A DNA stretch of 64,000 nucleotides, taken from Planktothrix paucivesiculata PCC 9631. GTDB lineage: Bacteria > Cyanobacteriota > Cyanobacteriia > Cyanobacteriales > Microcoleaceae. Within the stretch, counting starts at the first letter, position 1, and each line of letters opens with the position of its first letter. Location of the stretch: the NCBI RefSeq assembly GCF_900009265.2, contig NZ_LR735009.1:62001-126000 (forward strand). The letters run 5' to 3'. Positions 35,844 to 44,784 of this stretch are shown here, one piece after another. Both the position numbers and the translations under genes were made by a program. Below the pieces are notes generated by a model. That model worked only from the letters and a program-made list of their open reading frames with translations, ran no database searches and was not told where the DNA came from.

Positions 35844-37535
35844 TTAAACCGCAGGTAACTCATCTAAAATGGTAAACCGAACATGATTAATGGCTAAGGT
35901 TCCCAAAGACACTTTTTCGCGGTCAACATCAACCCCTTCACTGGTCAATCGTTGAAAACGAATACCCTTGCCAATTTCAATATGATACCAAGCTAATCCC
36001 ATAAAAAACCGTAGGGGATAGGGCCCACCTTCTTGAATATCATCGGGGTTAGATTCCATCGGAACCCAACCAAAACCCGGGATATAAAATTCCAGCCAAA
36101 CATGATTATATTCCGGTTGTAAAGGCACTCCTCGACGGTCAGCAAATTGTGGGCATTTATAACGTCCAATAGTTCGACAAGCGATACCATTTAATCGGGA
36201 TAAAGCTAATAAAACCCCCACATATTCCCCACAGGAACCTATGCCTCGCTCCAGAACTACATCGGGATTTTCAATCTTAGAAGTCAGACTATAGGATAAC
36301 TGATCATAGACATAATTACGAATACTTAAAAGTTTTCGTAGAAAATTGGTTTCGTTGCGAATAGCATTTTTAGCAGCGGCTTTAACCGTAGCAGTATCCA
36401 TGGCTAAATGATCATCATCCACCAAATATTTTTCAGGCATATCTGAGGGAATCTTAGGTAAACTTTCCACCTGACGGGGATGAATTTGATATTTAATACT
36501 CCGAACTTCTAATAATGCTTTCCAACCAAAAATCAAACGTTCCGTCGAAGTCAAAGGATTAAATTGAAATACCGCCACTTTTTCCCCATCTTCAACTTCT
36601 TCTCGAAAAGGAATTCCAATGGCAGAAACCTCTAAAACCTTCTGACGATTTGTATTAGAAGGTAAGGCAATGCGCCATTCTAAATTTTCAATATGAACCG
36701 CATCTAAGGGTTCTAACTCCTCTACATAGGACATTTCAATCAAATAGCCATTAGAGGTGGCATATTTTTCTTGAGAATTAAAATGAAAAGAGAGGGGATG
36801 AATAAAGGTGCGATCGCGTTTTGCCAATTCAAATTGATCATAGGAACTGGGATTATCTCGGATATAAAGTTCAGTGCCCGCATAGGCGACATAGAGAACT
36901 TCTTCTGCCGTTTCTGGATCGGTATGAAATGTTAAACCACTGGGAGATTCAAAAGGAGTTAAGACACTAAATCGAGTTTCTCCTGTGGCTCTTTCCAAAC
37001 AATAAACCGTCTGTTCTTCGCGATCGCAAACCCATAATTCTTCATTTCTAATTGTTAGATTTTCTACCCCAATTCCTGGAGCACAGAAGCGGGTAATTTC
37101 CCGTTTAGTATTTTGACTATAAACCAGAATAGAAGCAATGCGATCGCAGGCTAAATAAAGAGTAGATTCATAAACCGCAATTCCGGTAACTACATCGGGT
37201 AATTGCATAAACAATTGAGGTTCAAGATTAATAATAGAATTACCTTGAACAACCCCCGGACAAAAATAGACCTCATTGCCGCGAGTAAACCAGAGGTTAT
37301 CACCCCCAATTGCTAAACCGGTCACATCTCTAAAGGCCAAAGTTAAATCAGGATTAACCACCGTGGCATTATCGGTTTTGGGGTCAATTTGAAGTAAAAA
37401 TCCTCGGGAGGTATCAATCGCCAAGAGGGTATTTCCTAAACCGGTTAGACCATATAAAGCAGAAACCCCAATGGGTCGAATTGTCCGAGGTTTAAAACTG
37501 CTATTTTTCCCAAAGGTCAATGAGTTAAGATTCAT
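35844..37535 (-). CDS. Transglutaminase-like cysteine protease-fold protein with propeller-like N-terminus
   Basis: About 563 residues. The C-terminal part has the transglutaminase triad: Cys in GIGSCGEYVGVLLA, His in YNHVWLEFY and Asp in ESNPDD. The first 300 residues are beta-repeats (LTGLGNTLLAIDTSRGFLLQID, DVTGLAIGGDNLWFTRGNEV) resembling a six- or seven-bladed propeller. The frame is open to 37652, but ATG 37535 (MNLNSLTFGK) is preceded by a TATAAT box at 37546-37551, placing transcription start close to it. Function unknown; protein cleavage or amide transfer is inferred from the triad only. Confidence 0.82.
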   Translation of the reverse strand: MNLNSLTFGKNSSFKPRTIRPIGVSALYGLTGLGNTLLAIDTSRGFLLQIDPKTDNATVVNPDLTLAFRDVTGLAIGGDNLWFTRGNEVYFCPGVVQGNSIINLEPQLFMQLPDVVTGIAVYESTLYLACDRIASILVYSQNTKREITRFCAPGIGVENLTIRNEELWVCDREEQTVYCLERATGETRFSVLTPFESPSGLTFHTDPETAEEVLYVAYAGTELYIRDNPSSYDQFELAKRDRTFIHPLSFHFNSQEKYATSNGYLIEMSYVEELEPLDAVHIENLEWRIALPSNTNRQKVLEVSAIGIPFREEVEDGEKVAVFQFNPLTSTERLIFGWKALLEVRSIKYQIHPRQVESLPKIPSDMPEKYLVDDDHLAMDTATVKAAAKNAIRNETNFLRKLLSIRNYVYDQLSYSLTSKIENPDVVLERGIGSCGEYVGVLLALSRLNGIACRTIGRYKCPQFADRRGVPLQPEYNHVWLEFYIPGFGWVPMESNPDDIQEGGPYPLRFFMGLAWYHIEIGKGIRFQRLTSEGVDVDREKVSLGTLAINHVRFTILDELPAV

Positions 37536-37751
37536 AGAAACTGTGATTATAGATGAAATCCGGATATTTATTGCTCGAATGATGTCAAACCTGCGACTTA
37601 GGATAGGAGACAAAGCCCAAACTTTCCTAAAATCCAATTCAGACTCAAACATTTAAGATTAAGCACAGATTTTGACAACTTTTGCAGGAACATTAGATAC
37701 AATAGTAATGTCAATAAATGCTACTCTGCCCATCGGCAAGCGTGACTAATT

Positions 37752-38672
37752 ATGGCTATGCCAATGTTTTTCCTCCACCGTGCAACCCTTGGACTAACGT
37801 TATTGTTACAAATTGGGGTTGTTTTTAGTTCAAGTGTAGCCCCAGGCCGTTCAGCGTCTTTGCCTCAAAATTGGGGAAATGAACAGAATCCGGTTGATTT
37901 CGGGACAGAGCAACGGGTTCAGCAACCTGAACAACCCAGCCCAAGTAGTGATTCACCGTTCACAAACTGGAATGCCTTTACCCCACCCGAACGGGGAGTC
38001 CCCGGACGTCGGGAAGGCGGCGGAACTCGTGGGCCTTGTCCCAGTCTGACCGCATTAATTCCCGAGTCTACAATGGGGCGCACGGCATCCGGTAAACCCG
38101 CATTTTTTCTTTATATTCCCGGGATAATCGATCAACAGACAGTGGAATTTGAGATCGCAGATGAAGCGGATAAAACCCTTTACAAAACCTCCTTTTCCCT
38201 CAGCACTGATCGTCCTGGTATTGTGGGAATTCAATGGTCTGAGAATTCTAAATTTTTGGCCTTACAAGACAATAAAAATTATCGTTGGTATATAACCCTT
38301 AAATGTAAGGTCAATGATCCTTCTAATGATCCTTCTAATGATCCTTCTAATGCTCCTTCTAATGATCGTCTGGTCAGTGGATGGATCAATTCCGTTGCTT
38401 TGAGTCCGTCTCAAAAACTCCAATTAGGACAAACTCAAGATCCCTTAGAACGTTTAAAAATATATGCTCAACAAGGACTTTGGCATGAAACAATATCAAC
38501 TTTAGCAACCTTAAAATTGAACGATTCGGAAAATCTATCCGTTAATAATCAGTGGGACAATCTATTAAAATCAATTGGCTTTGATCCATCTCAAAAACAA
38601 ACTAAAGTTGAAAAGGAAAAAGCTCAAGCTATTCTCGATGCTCCTATCCTAAAAATTCAAACCAATCAGTAA
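37752..38672 (+). CDS. DUF928 family protein
   Basis: 306 residues with a signal-peptide-like N-terminus (HRATLGLTLLLQIGVVFSSSVA). The DUF928 core is seen in RGVPGRREGGGTRG, LTALIPESTMGRT, PAFFLYIPG and YRWYITLKC. A small in-frame repeat of DPSN/APSN (about residues 191-206) interrupts the domain after YRWYITLKCKVN. The family is found almost only in cyanobacteria and is often next to TpsB or CHAT-domain genes, as here. Its function is not established; extracytoplasmic location is inferred. Confidence 0.85.
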   Translation: MAMPMFFLHRATLGLTLLLQIGVVFSSSVAPGRSASLPQNWGNEQNPVDFGTEQRVQQPEQPSPSSDSPFTNWNAFTPPERGVPGRREGGGTRGPCPSLTALIPESTMGRTASGKPAFFLYIPGIIDQQTVEFEIADEADKTLYKTSFSLSTDRPGIVGIQWSENSKFLALQDNKNYRWYITLKCKVNDPSNDPSNDPSNAPSNDRLVSGWINSVALSPSQKLQLGQTQDPLERLKIYAQQGLWHETISTLATLKLNDSENLSVNNQWDNLLKSIGFDPSQKQTKVEKEKAQAILDAPILKIQTNQ

Positions 38673-38806
38673 TCTCCGTAATCGGAAATATACAGTCATT
38701 GTAACCGGACAAAATTTATAATTTTACGGGTGTAACTAATAACAGTTGACGGTTGACCAATAACTGATTACTGTTGACTAATAACTGATAAAAAAATAGG
38801 CATTCT

Positions 38807-40759
38807 ATGGGTAGGAGTGAAAATTTTACAAAATTTCGTCACTGCGGGGCAATAGTAGCTAGTACCATACTGCTGGTAGTGTCCCCTCCTCGTCAAAGTC
38901 TTTCTGAAGAATCTCCGACGCCACTCTCTTTGGCTGCGGAATCTCTAACCCTCGAGCATCAGATTTCCTCCTCAACCCTTACGCCTTCTGAACCTCGTGA
39001 TGTTCTTTCCCAGCGATCGCTACATACCTTGAGGTTTGGGGATTTTTCCCGACCAGATGCCTCCGGGGAATTTTGTGATCTGATCACTTGTCCTACCTTC
39101 GCCCAAGCCTCACCGATTAATATTCCGCCCCAGGTACCCCAACCCGATCCGAATCGCGATCGCTTTTTACCTCGACCTCCGATTCCCCCCAAACCCGAAC
39201 CCCCGTCCCCGGATCAATTAACTCCCACCCCGACCCCCGCCCCGACCCCGCCCCCGGATGAAACCCCGATTTCGGTTCAACGGATTAACGTGACGGGTAG
39301 CACTATTCTCACCTTAGAGGAAATTCAAACCTTAGTTAATCCCCTAGAGAATTGCCCCCTTACTCTTACTCAACTGAGGCAAGTCGCCGATCAAATTACA
39401 GCCATTTACTTAGAACGGGGTTATATTACCTCTCGGGCAATTGTTCCCGAACAAACCATCAATAATGGCATTGTACAGATTCAGGTGATTGAAGGAACCT
39501 TAGAAAATATTGAAGTCGAAGGAATCAAACGCCTCCATCCCTCCTATATCACCAGTCGAATTAATTTAGGTGCTGCTAAACCCCTGAGTACCGCCGCCTT
39601 AGAAGACCAATTGCGACTACTCAGGATTAACCCCCTGTTTGAAACCATAGAAGCCAGTCTCAGGGCTGGAACCCAAGAAGGTCAGAGTATTCTGATTGTG
39701 CGGGTTGTGGAAGCCCCTCCCTTTGGGGTGAGTTTGAATGTGGATAACTATTCGCCGCCGAGTATTGGGTCTGAACGCATGGGCCTGAGTGTGCGCCATC
39801 TCAACCTCACTGGTCGCGGAGACTTCCTGGGACTATCTTATAATACCACTCGCCTAATTGCCGATGGGGAATCGGATATTATCGATGCTTTGTATAGTAT
39901 TCCGATTAACCCCATGAACGGAACGATACAACTGCGAGTTCAACCTTACCAAAATCGGATTACCCAAGAGCCCTTCAACGCCCTGAATATTGAGGGGAAA
40001 TCCCAACGGTATGAAATTAGCTATCGTCAACCAATTATCCGTAACCCAATCTCTGAATTTGCCCTATCCTTTGGCTTTGCCTTCCAAGATAGTCAAACCT
40101 TTTTAGATAATAACGGAGAACCCTTTGCCTCCGGGCCTGATAATCGGGGGGTAACTCGTACCAGTGTACTGAAATTTGGACAGGACTATGTGGTTCGGGA
40201 CGCAGAAGGGGCTTGGGCCTTGCGATCGCAATTTAACCTCGGTTTAGATATCCTCGGCGCCACCGATGTCAGCACCCCCAATGCAGCGTTTTTAAGTTGG
40301 TTAGGTCAAGTCCAACGGGTACAACGTTTAGGGGAAAATAATCTCCTAATTGCCCAAGGGGATATTCAATTATCGGCCGATCCGTTATTTCCCTCGCAAC
40401 AATTCGTTATAGGTGGTGCCCTATCCCTCAGAGGATATCGTCAAAATGTGCGGGCTGGGGATAATGGCTTTCGGATTTCCCTGGAAGATCGGATTACCCT
40501 CGATCGCAATCAGGACTCCGAACCCGTATTTCAACTGGCGCCATTTCTCGATTTTGGTGGGGTTTGGAACCACGACCGCAACCCTAACCGAATTATTGGT
40601 AAAACCTTTTTAGCAGGTGCAGGACTGGGAGTAATTTGGCAACCCGTTAACGGGTTAAATCTTCGCCTAGACTATGGAATTCCCTTAATTAGTATTAGCG
40701 ATCGGGGTAATAATATTCAAGATGATGGGATTTATTTTAGCGTGACTTATACTCCTTAA
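38807..40759 (+). CDS. Two-partner-secretion outer-membrane transporter (TpsB, ShlB/FhaC family)
   Basis: 650 residues. After an N-terminal signal-like region and a Pro-rich stretch (TPTPTPAPTPPPDETP) come two POTRA domains (ISVQRINVTGSTILTLEEIQ; VEGIKRLHPSYITSRINLG) and a 16-strand barrel region ending FSVTYTP. The conserved barrel motif LSLRGYRQN is present (RGY). It exports a TpsA exoprotein, but no TpsA gene is next to it in this window. It is 135 bp after the DUF928 gene, and both could serve the same surface pathway. Confidence 0.9.
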   Translation: MGRSENFTKFRHCGAIVASTILLVVSPPRQSLSEESPTPLSLAAESLTLEHQISSSTLTPSEPRDVLSQRSLHTLRFGDFSRPDASGEFCDLITCPTFAQASPINIPPQVPQPDPNRDRFLPRPPIPPKPEPPSPDQLTPTPTPAPTPPPDETPISVQRINVTGSTILTLEEIQTLVNPLENCPLTLTQLRQVADQITAIYLERGYITSRAIVPEQTINNGIVQIQVIEGTLENIEVEGIKRLHPSYITSRINLGAAKPLSTAALEDQLRLLRINPLFETIEASLRAGTQEGQSILIVRVVEAPPFGVSLNVDNYSPPSIGSERMGLSVRHLNLTGRGDFLGLSYNTTRLIADGESDIIDALYSIPINPMNGTIQLRVQPYQNRITQEPFNALNIEGKSQRYEISYRQPIIRNPISEFALSFGFAFQDSQTFLDNNGEPFASGPDNRGVTRTSVLKFGQDYVVRDAEGAWALRSQFNLGLDILGATDVSTPNAAFLSWLGQVQRVQRLGENNLLIAQGDIQLSADPLFPSQQFVIGGALSLRGYRQNVRAGDNGFRISLEDRITLDRNQDSEPVFQLAPFLDFGGVWNHDRNPNRIIGKTFLAGAGLGVIWQPVNGLNLRLDYGIPLISISDRGNNIQDDGIYFSVTYTP

Positions 40760-40877
40760 TCAATAAACGGATGATGATGAAGCTACTTTTTCAATTGATT
40801 AAATTCTGCGACCGTATTTCCCTTGTCTTGATATTCTTGGGTAAATCATTTCAAATAAAAATAATTAACCTCAATCT

Positions 40878-40986
40878 CCTCGTTTCTAGGTTCTACCTAG
40901 AAATGATATTAATGGAGGCTCCGCCTCCTTTTGTTTGAGGCAGAGCCTCAAAGTTGGCATTCCAATGCAGAGCATTGGAACGAGGG
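40878..40986. repeat. Run of four short hairpins, dispersed repeat
   Basis: The run contains TTTCTAGG-TTCTA-CCTAGAAA (40883-40903), GGAGGC-TCC-GCCTCC (40914-40928), TGAGGC-AGA-GCCTCA (40936-40950) and CCAATGC-AGA-GCATTGG (40962-40978). The last two recur as the complement at 60421-60470, and the first is found at 14917-14934 beside the IS5-like element. These are dispersed repeats of the genome and not a CRISPR: the units differ. The rest of 40760-41189 holds no gene. Confidence 0.75.
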
Positions 40987-41189
40987 ACTAAGGGACGAGG
41001 GACGAGGGAACAAAATATTAGTAACTTAACATTATCACCCAATTATGAGGATCTGAGAAAAAATTATTACTTATCAACACTTAGATTGGTATAATATTCT
41101 CAAATAATAATCAAAGTGGATCTAAATTTTGATTGTCTTTTACATTGAGATAAATTAATGCAATCTCCCATAGTCTTATCTATACTTAT

Positions 41190-42542
41190 ATGACTGATGT
41201 AAACTGGAATAGAATTTTAGACAGTATACCCGATCTAGCTTCAGAAGCTATTGTTAGCGATTACTTTGTTAAGCCCTTGTTAAAGGCTCTAGGGTTTAGT
41301 ATTGAGGAACAATACCCCGAATTTCCTACGGGTTCCGGGACAGTAGATTTTGCCTCTCGGAAAAACCAAGGCAGTGATACTTTTAATCAATCAAAAACCA
41401 ATCCTTATCTACTGGTAGAAGTTAAAGGTCGAGCTATTGGTACGGGAGCGAGAATAAATCTTCTGGAGAAAACACCAACCTATCAAAAGACTCACAACCA
41501 AATTAAACAATATTTGCTATCCCCTAACTGTAAAACTGCTGAATGGGGAATTATTACAAATTCAATCCATATTCAACTTTTTCGGCGACATGGGAAGGTT
41601 GTTCATCCTGCCACACCTTGTTGGCTAATTAAAAATGATAATATCCTAGATATTGTTACTCGTATTAAAGATTTGATCGAGAATCCTTTACCTGCTTTAG
41701 TCGTTAGTCTCTACAATGATAAAGGAGGTGTGGGCAAAACAACAACTACAATCAATCTAGCTTCTATCTTACGGAGACAGAAAAAGAATGTTTTAGTCAT
41801 TGACTTTGATCCTCAACAGCGAGACTTAACAGATTTACTGGGTTTACAACCTACAAAAACCAAGTTATCTGATTGTTTAATTGATCGGTTTTTAAACATT
41901 AAAGATGCCATTCAGCCTTTTAAAATTAAAACTAAATCTGGAGAGGTTCGAGTTTTTGACGTTATCCCTTCAGATTCGGGTTTAGATAAATTTATGCTTG
42001 ATGACCAACACGTCAAAGTTCAAAAAGGGCCTGCAAGGTTAAAAGATTTATTAGATACTTTAAAAGGTAATTACGATTATATTTTAATCGATGCACCGAC
42101 AAACTGGACGTTTTTTAGCCAAAGTTGTGTTTATGCCTCTGATGTTGTTTTAATCCCAACTAAACACACGAATTTTGCCTCATTAAAAAATGCCAGGAAA
42201 GTCATCCTAGAATTTATTCCTGAAATTCAAGAAGTAAGAGATAAAAAAGGAGAGTATGGCCCGATTCCTCTGCCTATTTTTTTTAATGAACATAAACCAA
42301 CAGAGACTTCATTGAAACGTGCAAACAGTGAAATTAAGTCGATCATTTCTTTGAATCGTGATTTATTACCGTACTTTTATCCGAAATATACAAAAGGTGC
42401 CCCAGATCAAACAATATTCAGTATTCCAGAATATGCTATTGTTGCAAGTGCCGTTTTTGAACGCATACCTGCCGTATTTAAGCATAAAACTGTAAACAAT
42501 TATTATCTTTCTTTAGCACAGGAGTATTTTCTTTATGAGTGA
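41190..42542 (+). CDS. PD-(D/E)XK nuclease-like domain fused to a ParA-type ATPase
   Basis: 450 residues in two parts. Residues 1-150 resemble the N-terminal nuclease of type I restriction subunits: AIVSDYFVKPLLKALGF, then Asp in GSGTVDFASRK, Glu-x-Lys in YLLVEVKGRA and a Gln-helix with AEWGIITNSIHIQLFRR. From about 172 it is a ParA/Soj ATPase: deviant Walker A NDKGGVGKTTTT, Asp in VLVIDFDPQQRDL, and Walker B YILIDAPTN. The stop overlaps the next gene by 8 bp. A nuclease joined to a partition ATPase is unusual and suggests a defence or mobile-element function. Catalytic activity is inferred. Confidence 0.85.
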   Translation: MTDVNWNRILDSIPDLASEAIVSDYFVKPLLKALGFSIEEQYPEFPTGSGTVDFASRKNQGSDTFNQSKTNPYLLVEVKGRAIGTGARINLLEKTPTYQKTHNQIKQYLLSPNCKTAEWGIITNSIHIQLFRRHGKVVHPATPCWLIKNDNILDIVTRIKDLIENPLPALVVSLYNDKGGVGKTTTTINLASILRRQKKNVLVIDFDPQQRDLTDLLGLQPTKTKLSDCLIDRFLNIKDAIQPFKIKTKSGEVRVFDVIPSDSGLDKFMLDDQHVKVQKGPARLKDLLDTLKGNYDYILIDAPTNWTFFSQSCVYASDVVLIPTKHTNFASLKNARKVILEFIPEIQEVRDKKGEYGPIPLPIFFNEHKPTETSLKRANSEIKSIISLNRDLLPYFYPKYTKGAPDQTIFSIPEYAIVASAVFERIPAVFKHKTVNNYYLSLAQEYFLYE

Positions 42543-43332
42543 TTTTGATAATATTGGTAAATTAATGCACTTGCCTTTAATTGATATTGAACCCGGACAA
42601 GAAATTACGGAACAAGAATTTTTAGTGTTAGGTGCAGCCGAAGCTATTTTACAAGCAGAGGGACGAAATTGGGTTCCGGTGATTGTGCAGGAAATTGCAG
42701 ATTATCAGTATCAAGCGGTGAGTAACCATTTTGTCTATGCAGCGGCTCAAAAAGCACAATTAGAGCGGGTTTGGTGTATTATTATTGATCCCAAACCTTC
42801 TAATATTGAACAAGCTAAAATTTTAACAAGAGAAACTAATCCGCTTGTTAATTTATGTACAGCTTCCAGAGATACAATTCTAGCAGCACTCGGCTATTTA
42901 CAATCTGAATCTACCAGTCCTTTAAAAAAAGTAGATTTAATTAAAGTAACAGACCGTATTCTTGAATCTGATCGAGAAACTTGGGCTGATTTTAATAAAC
43001 TTACAAAGTTAAAATGCGGAATTACAAAAGAAAACCAATTAGACTGTTTAAAACAAGTCTTTTACTGTAAACCAGAACCTCTGCCACCGCCACTGCCAGC
43101 ACCTGAACGTGTATCTATTAAAAAAGCCAACCGAGATCAAATTTTTGATCGAGTTAATTATTTATCTATTAATAAAATAGATAAATTTGATAAAATAGAT
43201 CCGGATCAATTAGCTGATACTCTGTTTACAACCCCTAAAGGTAAATGGAAAAGTTTAAATCCTATTTCAAACCTTGACTGTGGAGTTAGTAAAAATCAGA
43301 TTAAAACTCTAAAAACCGTATTCTCTTTATAA
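42535..43332 (+). CDS. ParB-like partner protein of the nuclease-ParA fusion
   Basis: 265 residues. The first 90 residues (MHLPLIDIEPGQEITEQEF, WVPVIVQEIADYQYQAVSNH, YAAAQKAQLERVWCII) fit a ParB/Srx-like fold that sets priorities for a DNA or nucleotide partner. The rest has two copies of a short helical unit: DRILESDRETWADFNKLTKL-KCGITK...LKQVF and ...KGKWKSLNPISNL-DCGVSK...LKTVF, joined by a Pro-rich linker (EPLPPPLPAPE). The 8-bp overlap with the fusion gene indicates one operon. ParB assignment is by pattern and context, not certain. Confidence 0.6.
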   Translation: MSDFDNIGKLMHLPLIDIEPGQEITEQEFLVLGAAEAILQAEGRNWVPVIVQEIADYQYQAVSNHFVYAAAQKAQLERVWCIIIDPKPSNIEQAKILTRETNPLVNLCTASRDTILAALGYLQSESTSPLKKVDLIKVTDRILESDRETWADFNKLTKLKCGITKENQLDCLKQVFYCKPEPLPPPLPAPERVSIKKANRDQIFDRVNYLSINKIDKFDKIDPDQLADTLFTTPKGKWKSLNPISNLDCGVSKNQIKTLKTVFSL

Positions 43333-43360
43333 ATTATGCTGAAATATGGAGGTACGCCCC

Positions 43361-43393
43361 AAAAACCCGGTTTCTTCAAGAAACTAGGTTTTT
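43361..43393 (+). terminator. Terminator-like hairpin after the ParA/ParB-like operon
   Basis: AAAAACCCGGTTTCTT-C-AAGAAACTAGGTTTTT pairs 14 of 16 bases and ends in a T-run, 29 bp after the stop. It also belongs to the AGAAACCCGGTTTCT repeat family of this window. Confidence 0.7.
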
Positions 43394-43881
43394 AATCCTC
43401 TGCGGAAAAATTTGCAAAAATTAACATTTAACGGGGTTAGTTTTGATCAAGGAATTTTTAGGGTAAATAATCAGTAAAATTGCTTAGTCCTTTGGGCCAA
43501 AAATTCCTGAATTACGATGGGATACCAGAGTCAATGATCACTCTTTAACTGATGACTGATTAGGGTAAAGGGTTTTATGGAGGTAACTTTTGGACATTTC
43601 AACCCAACCTAGTCTTTATTTTTTTGCTTATTGTAACTATTTTTATAAAAAAAATAACATAAAAAATTAAAAAATTATTACTTTGAGTCTTAAAATTGAT
43701 TCTGATTTGATATAATTAAAATTAATCATTAATACGCGATAAATCTTGAATTTATAGCCCTATCCATTCAAATCACCCCTTTCCTTTCTGGGGTAGTTAG
43801 ACAATAATGGCTGTATCAAACCAAGAAAACCACTGCCACCAATCAACAATTTTTAATCAAAACCGATAAGGAGAAACAATC
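43394..43881 (+). other. chlL upstream region, no gene seen
   Basis: About 490 bp with no convincing reading frame. It contains an isolated TATAAT at 43711-43716, without a clear -35, in an AT-rich stretch. The chlL ribosome-binding site AAGGAG lies at 43868-43873. The long leader may hold the promoter and light or redox control of the chlL operon; nothing more specific is visible. Confidence 0.4.
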
Positions 43882-44748
43882 GTGAAATTAGCAGTCTACG
43901 GTAAAGGCGGAATCGGTAAATCAACTACAAGCTGTAACATTTCTGCCGCTTTAGCCAAACGGGGTAAAAAAGTCCTGCAAATTGGCTGCGATCCCAAACA
44001 CGACAGCACCTTTACCCTCACGGGGTTTTTAATTCCCACGATTATTGATACCTTGCAGGAAAAAGACTTTCATTACGAAGATATTTGGCCAGAAGATGTG
44101 ATCTACAAAGGCTATGCCGGGGTTGATTGCGTCGAAGCTGGGGGCCCTCCGGCGGGTGCAGGATGTGGCGGTTACGTCGTGGGAGAAACCGTTAAACTTC
44201 TGAAAGAACTCAACGCCTTTGACGAATACGATATCATCCTGTTTGATGTCTTAGGGGACGTGGTTTGTGGTGGTTTTGCTGCCCCCCTCAACTATGCCGA
44301 CTATTGCGTGATTGTCACCGATAATGGTTTTGATGCCCTGTTTGCTGCCAACCGGATTGCCGCCTCAGTCCGAGAAAAAGCCCGGACTCACCCCCTACGG
44401 TTAGCCGGTTTAATTGGCAACCGCACATCCAAACGGGATTTGATTGAAAAATACATTGAAACTGTTCCCATGCCCGTTTTAGAAGTGTTGCCCTTAATCG
44501 AAGATATTCGTGTCTCTCGGGTCAAAGGAAAAACCCTATTTGAGATGGCCGAAACCGATCCCTCCCTCAACTATGTCTGTGACTACTACCTAAATATTGC
44601 CGACCAACTATTATCCCAACCCGAAGGAGTCGTCCCCCAAGACACCCCGGATCGGGAATTGTTCTCATTGTTATCAGATTTTTATCTAAATCCGAGTCAA
44701 CCCCTTGTTCAAAGTCACGATCCTGAGCTAGACCTGATGATGGTTTAA
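43882..44748 (+). CDS. chlL: Light-independent protochlorophyllide reductase, iron-sulfur ATPase subunit
   Basis: 288 residues, GTG start behind AAGGAG. The nitrogenase Fe-protein-like P-loop is GKGGIGKST (7-15). Cys95 (AGAGCGG) and Cys129 (GDVVCGG) match the two cysteines that bridge the homodimer through a 4Fe-4S cluster. With ATP it passes electrons to the ChlN-ChlB component, which reduces protochlorophyllide in the dark. The linked repeat protein and chlN follow. chlB is not in this window. Confidence 0.97.
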   Translation: MKLAVYGKGGIGKSTTSCNISAALAKRGKKVLQIGCDPKHDSTFTLTGFLIPTIIDTLQEKDFHYEDIWPEDVIYKGYAGVDCVEAGGPPAGAGCGGYVVGETVKLLKELNAFDEYDIILFDVLGDVVCGGFAAPLNYADYCVIVTDNGFDALFAANRIAASVREKARTHPLRLAGLIGNRTSKRDLIEKYIETVPMPVLEVLPLIEDIRVSRVKGKTLFEMAETDPSLNYVCDYYLNIADQLLSQPEGVVPQDTPDRELFSLLSDFYLNPSQPLVQSHDPELDLMMV

Positions 44749-44784
44749 TATGTCTAGCTATCTCAGGATGAGGATATAGAGGTT

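Noticed and set aside
41190-43332. Ordinary plasmid partition locus
   Set aside because: No replication protein, resolvase or centromere-like repeat array is nearby, and the ParA carries a nuclease-like domain; the possibility of an old integrated plasmid remains.
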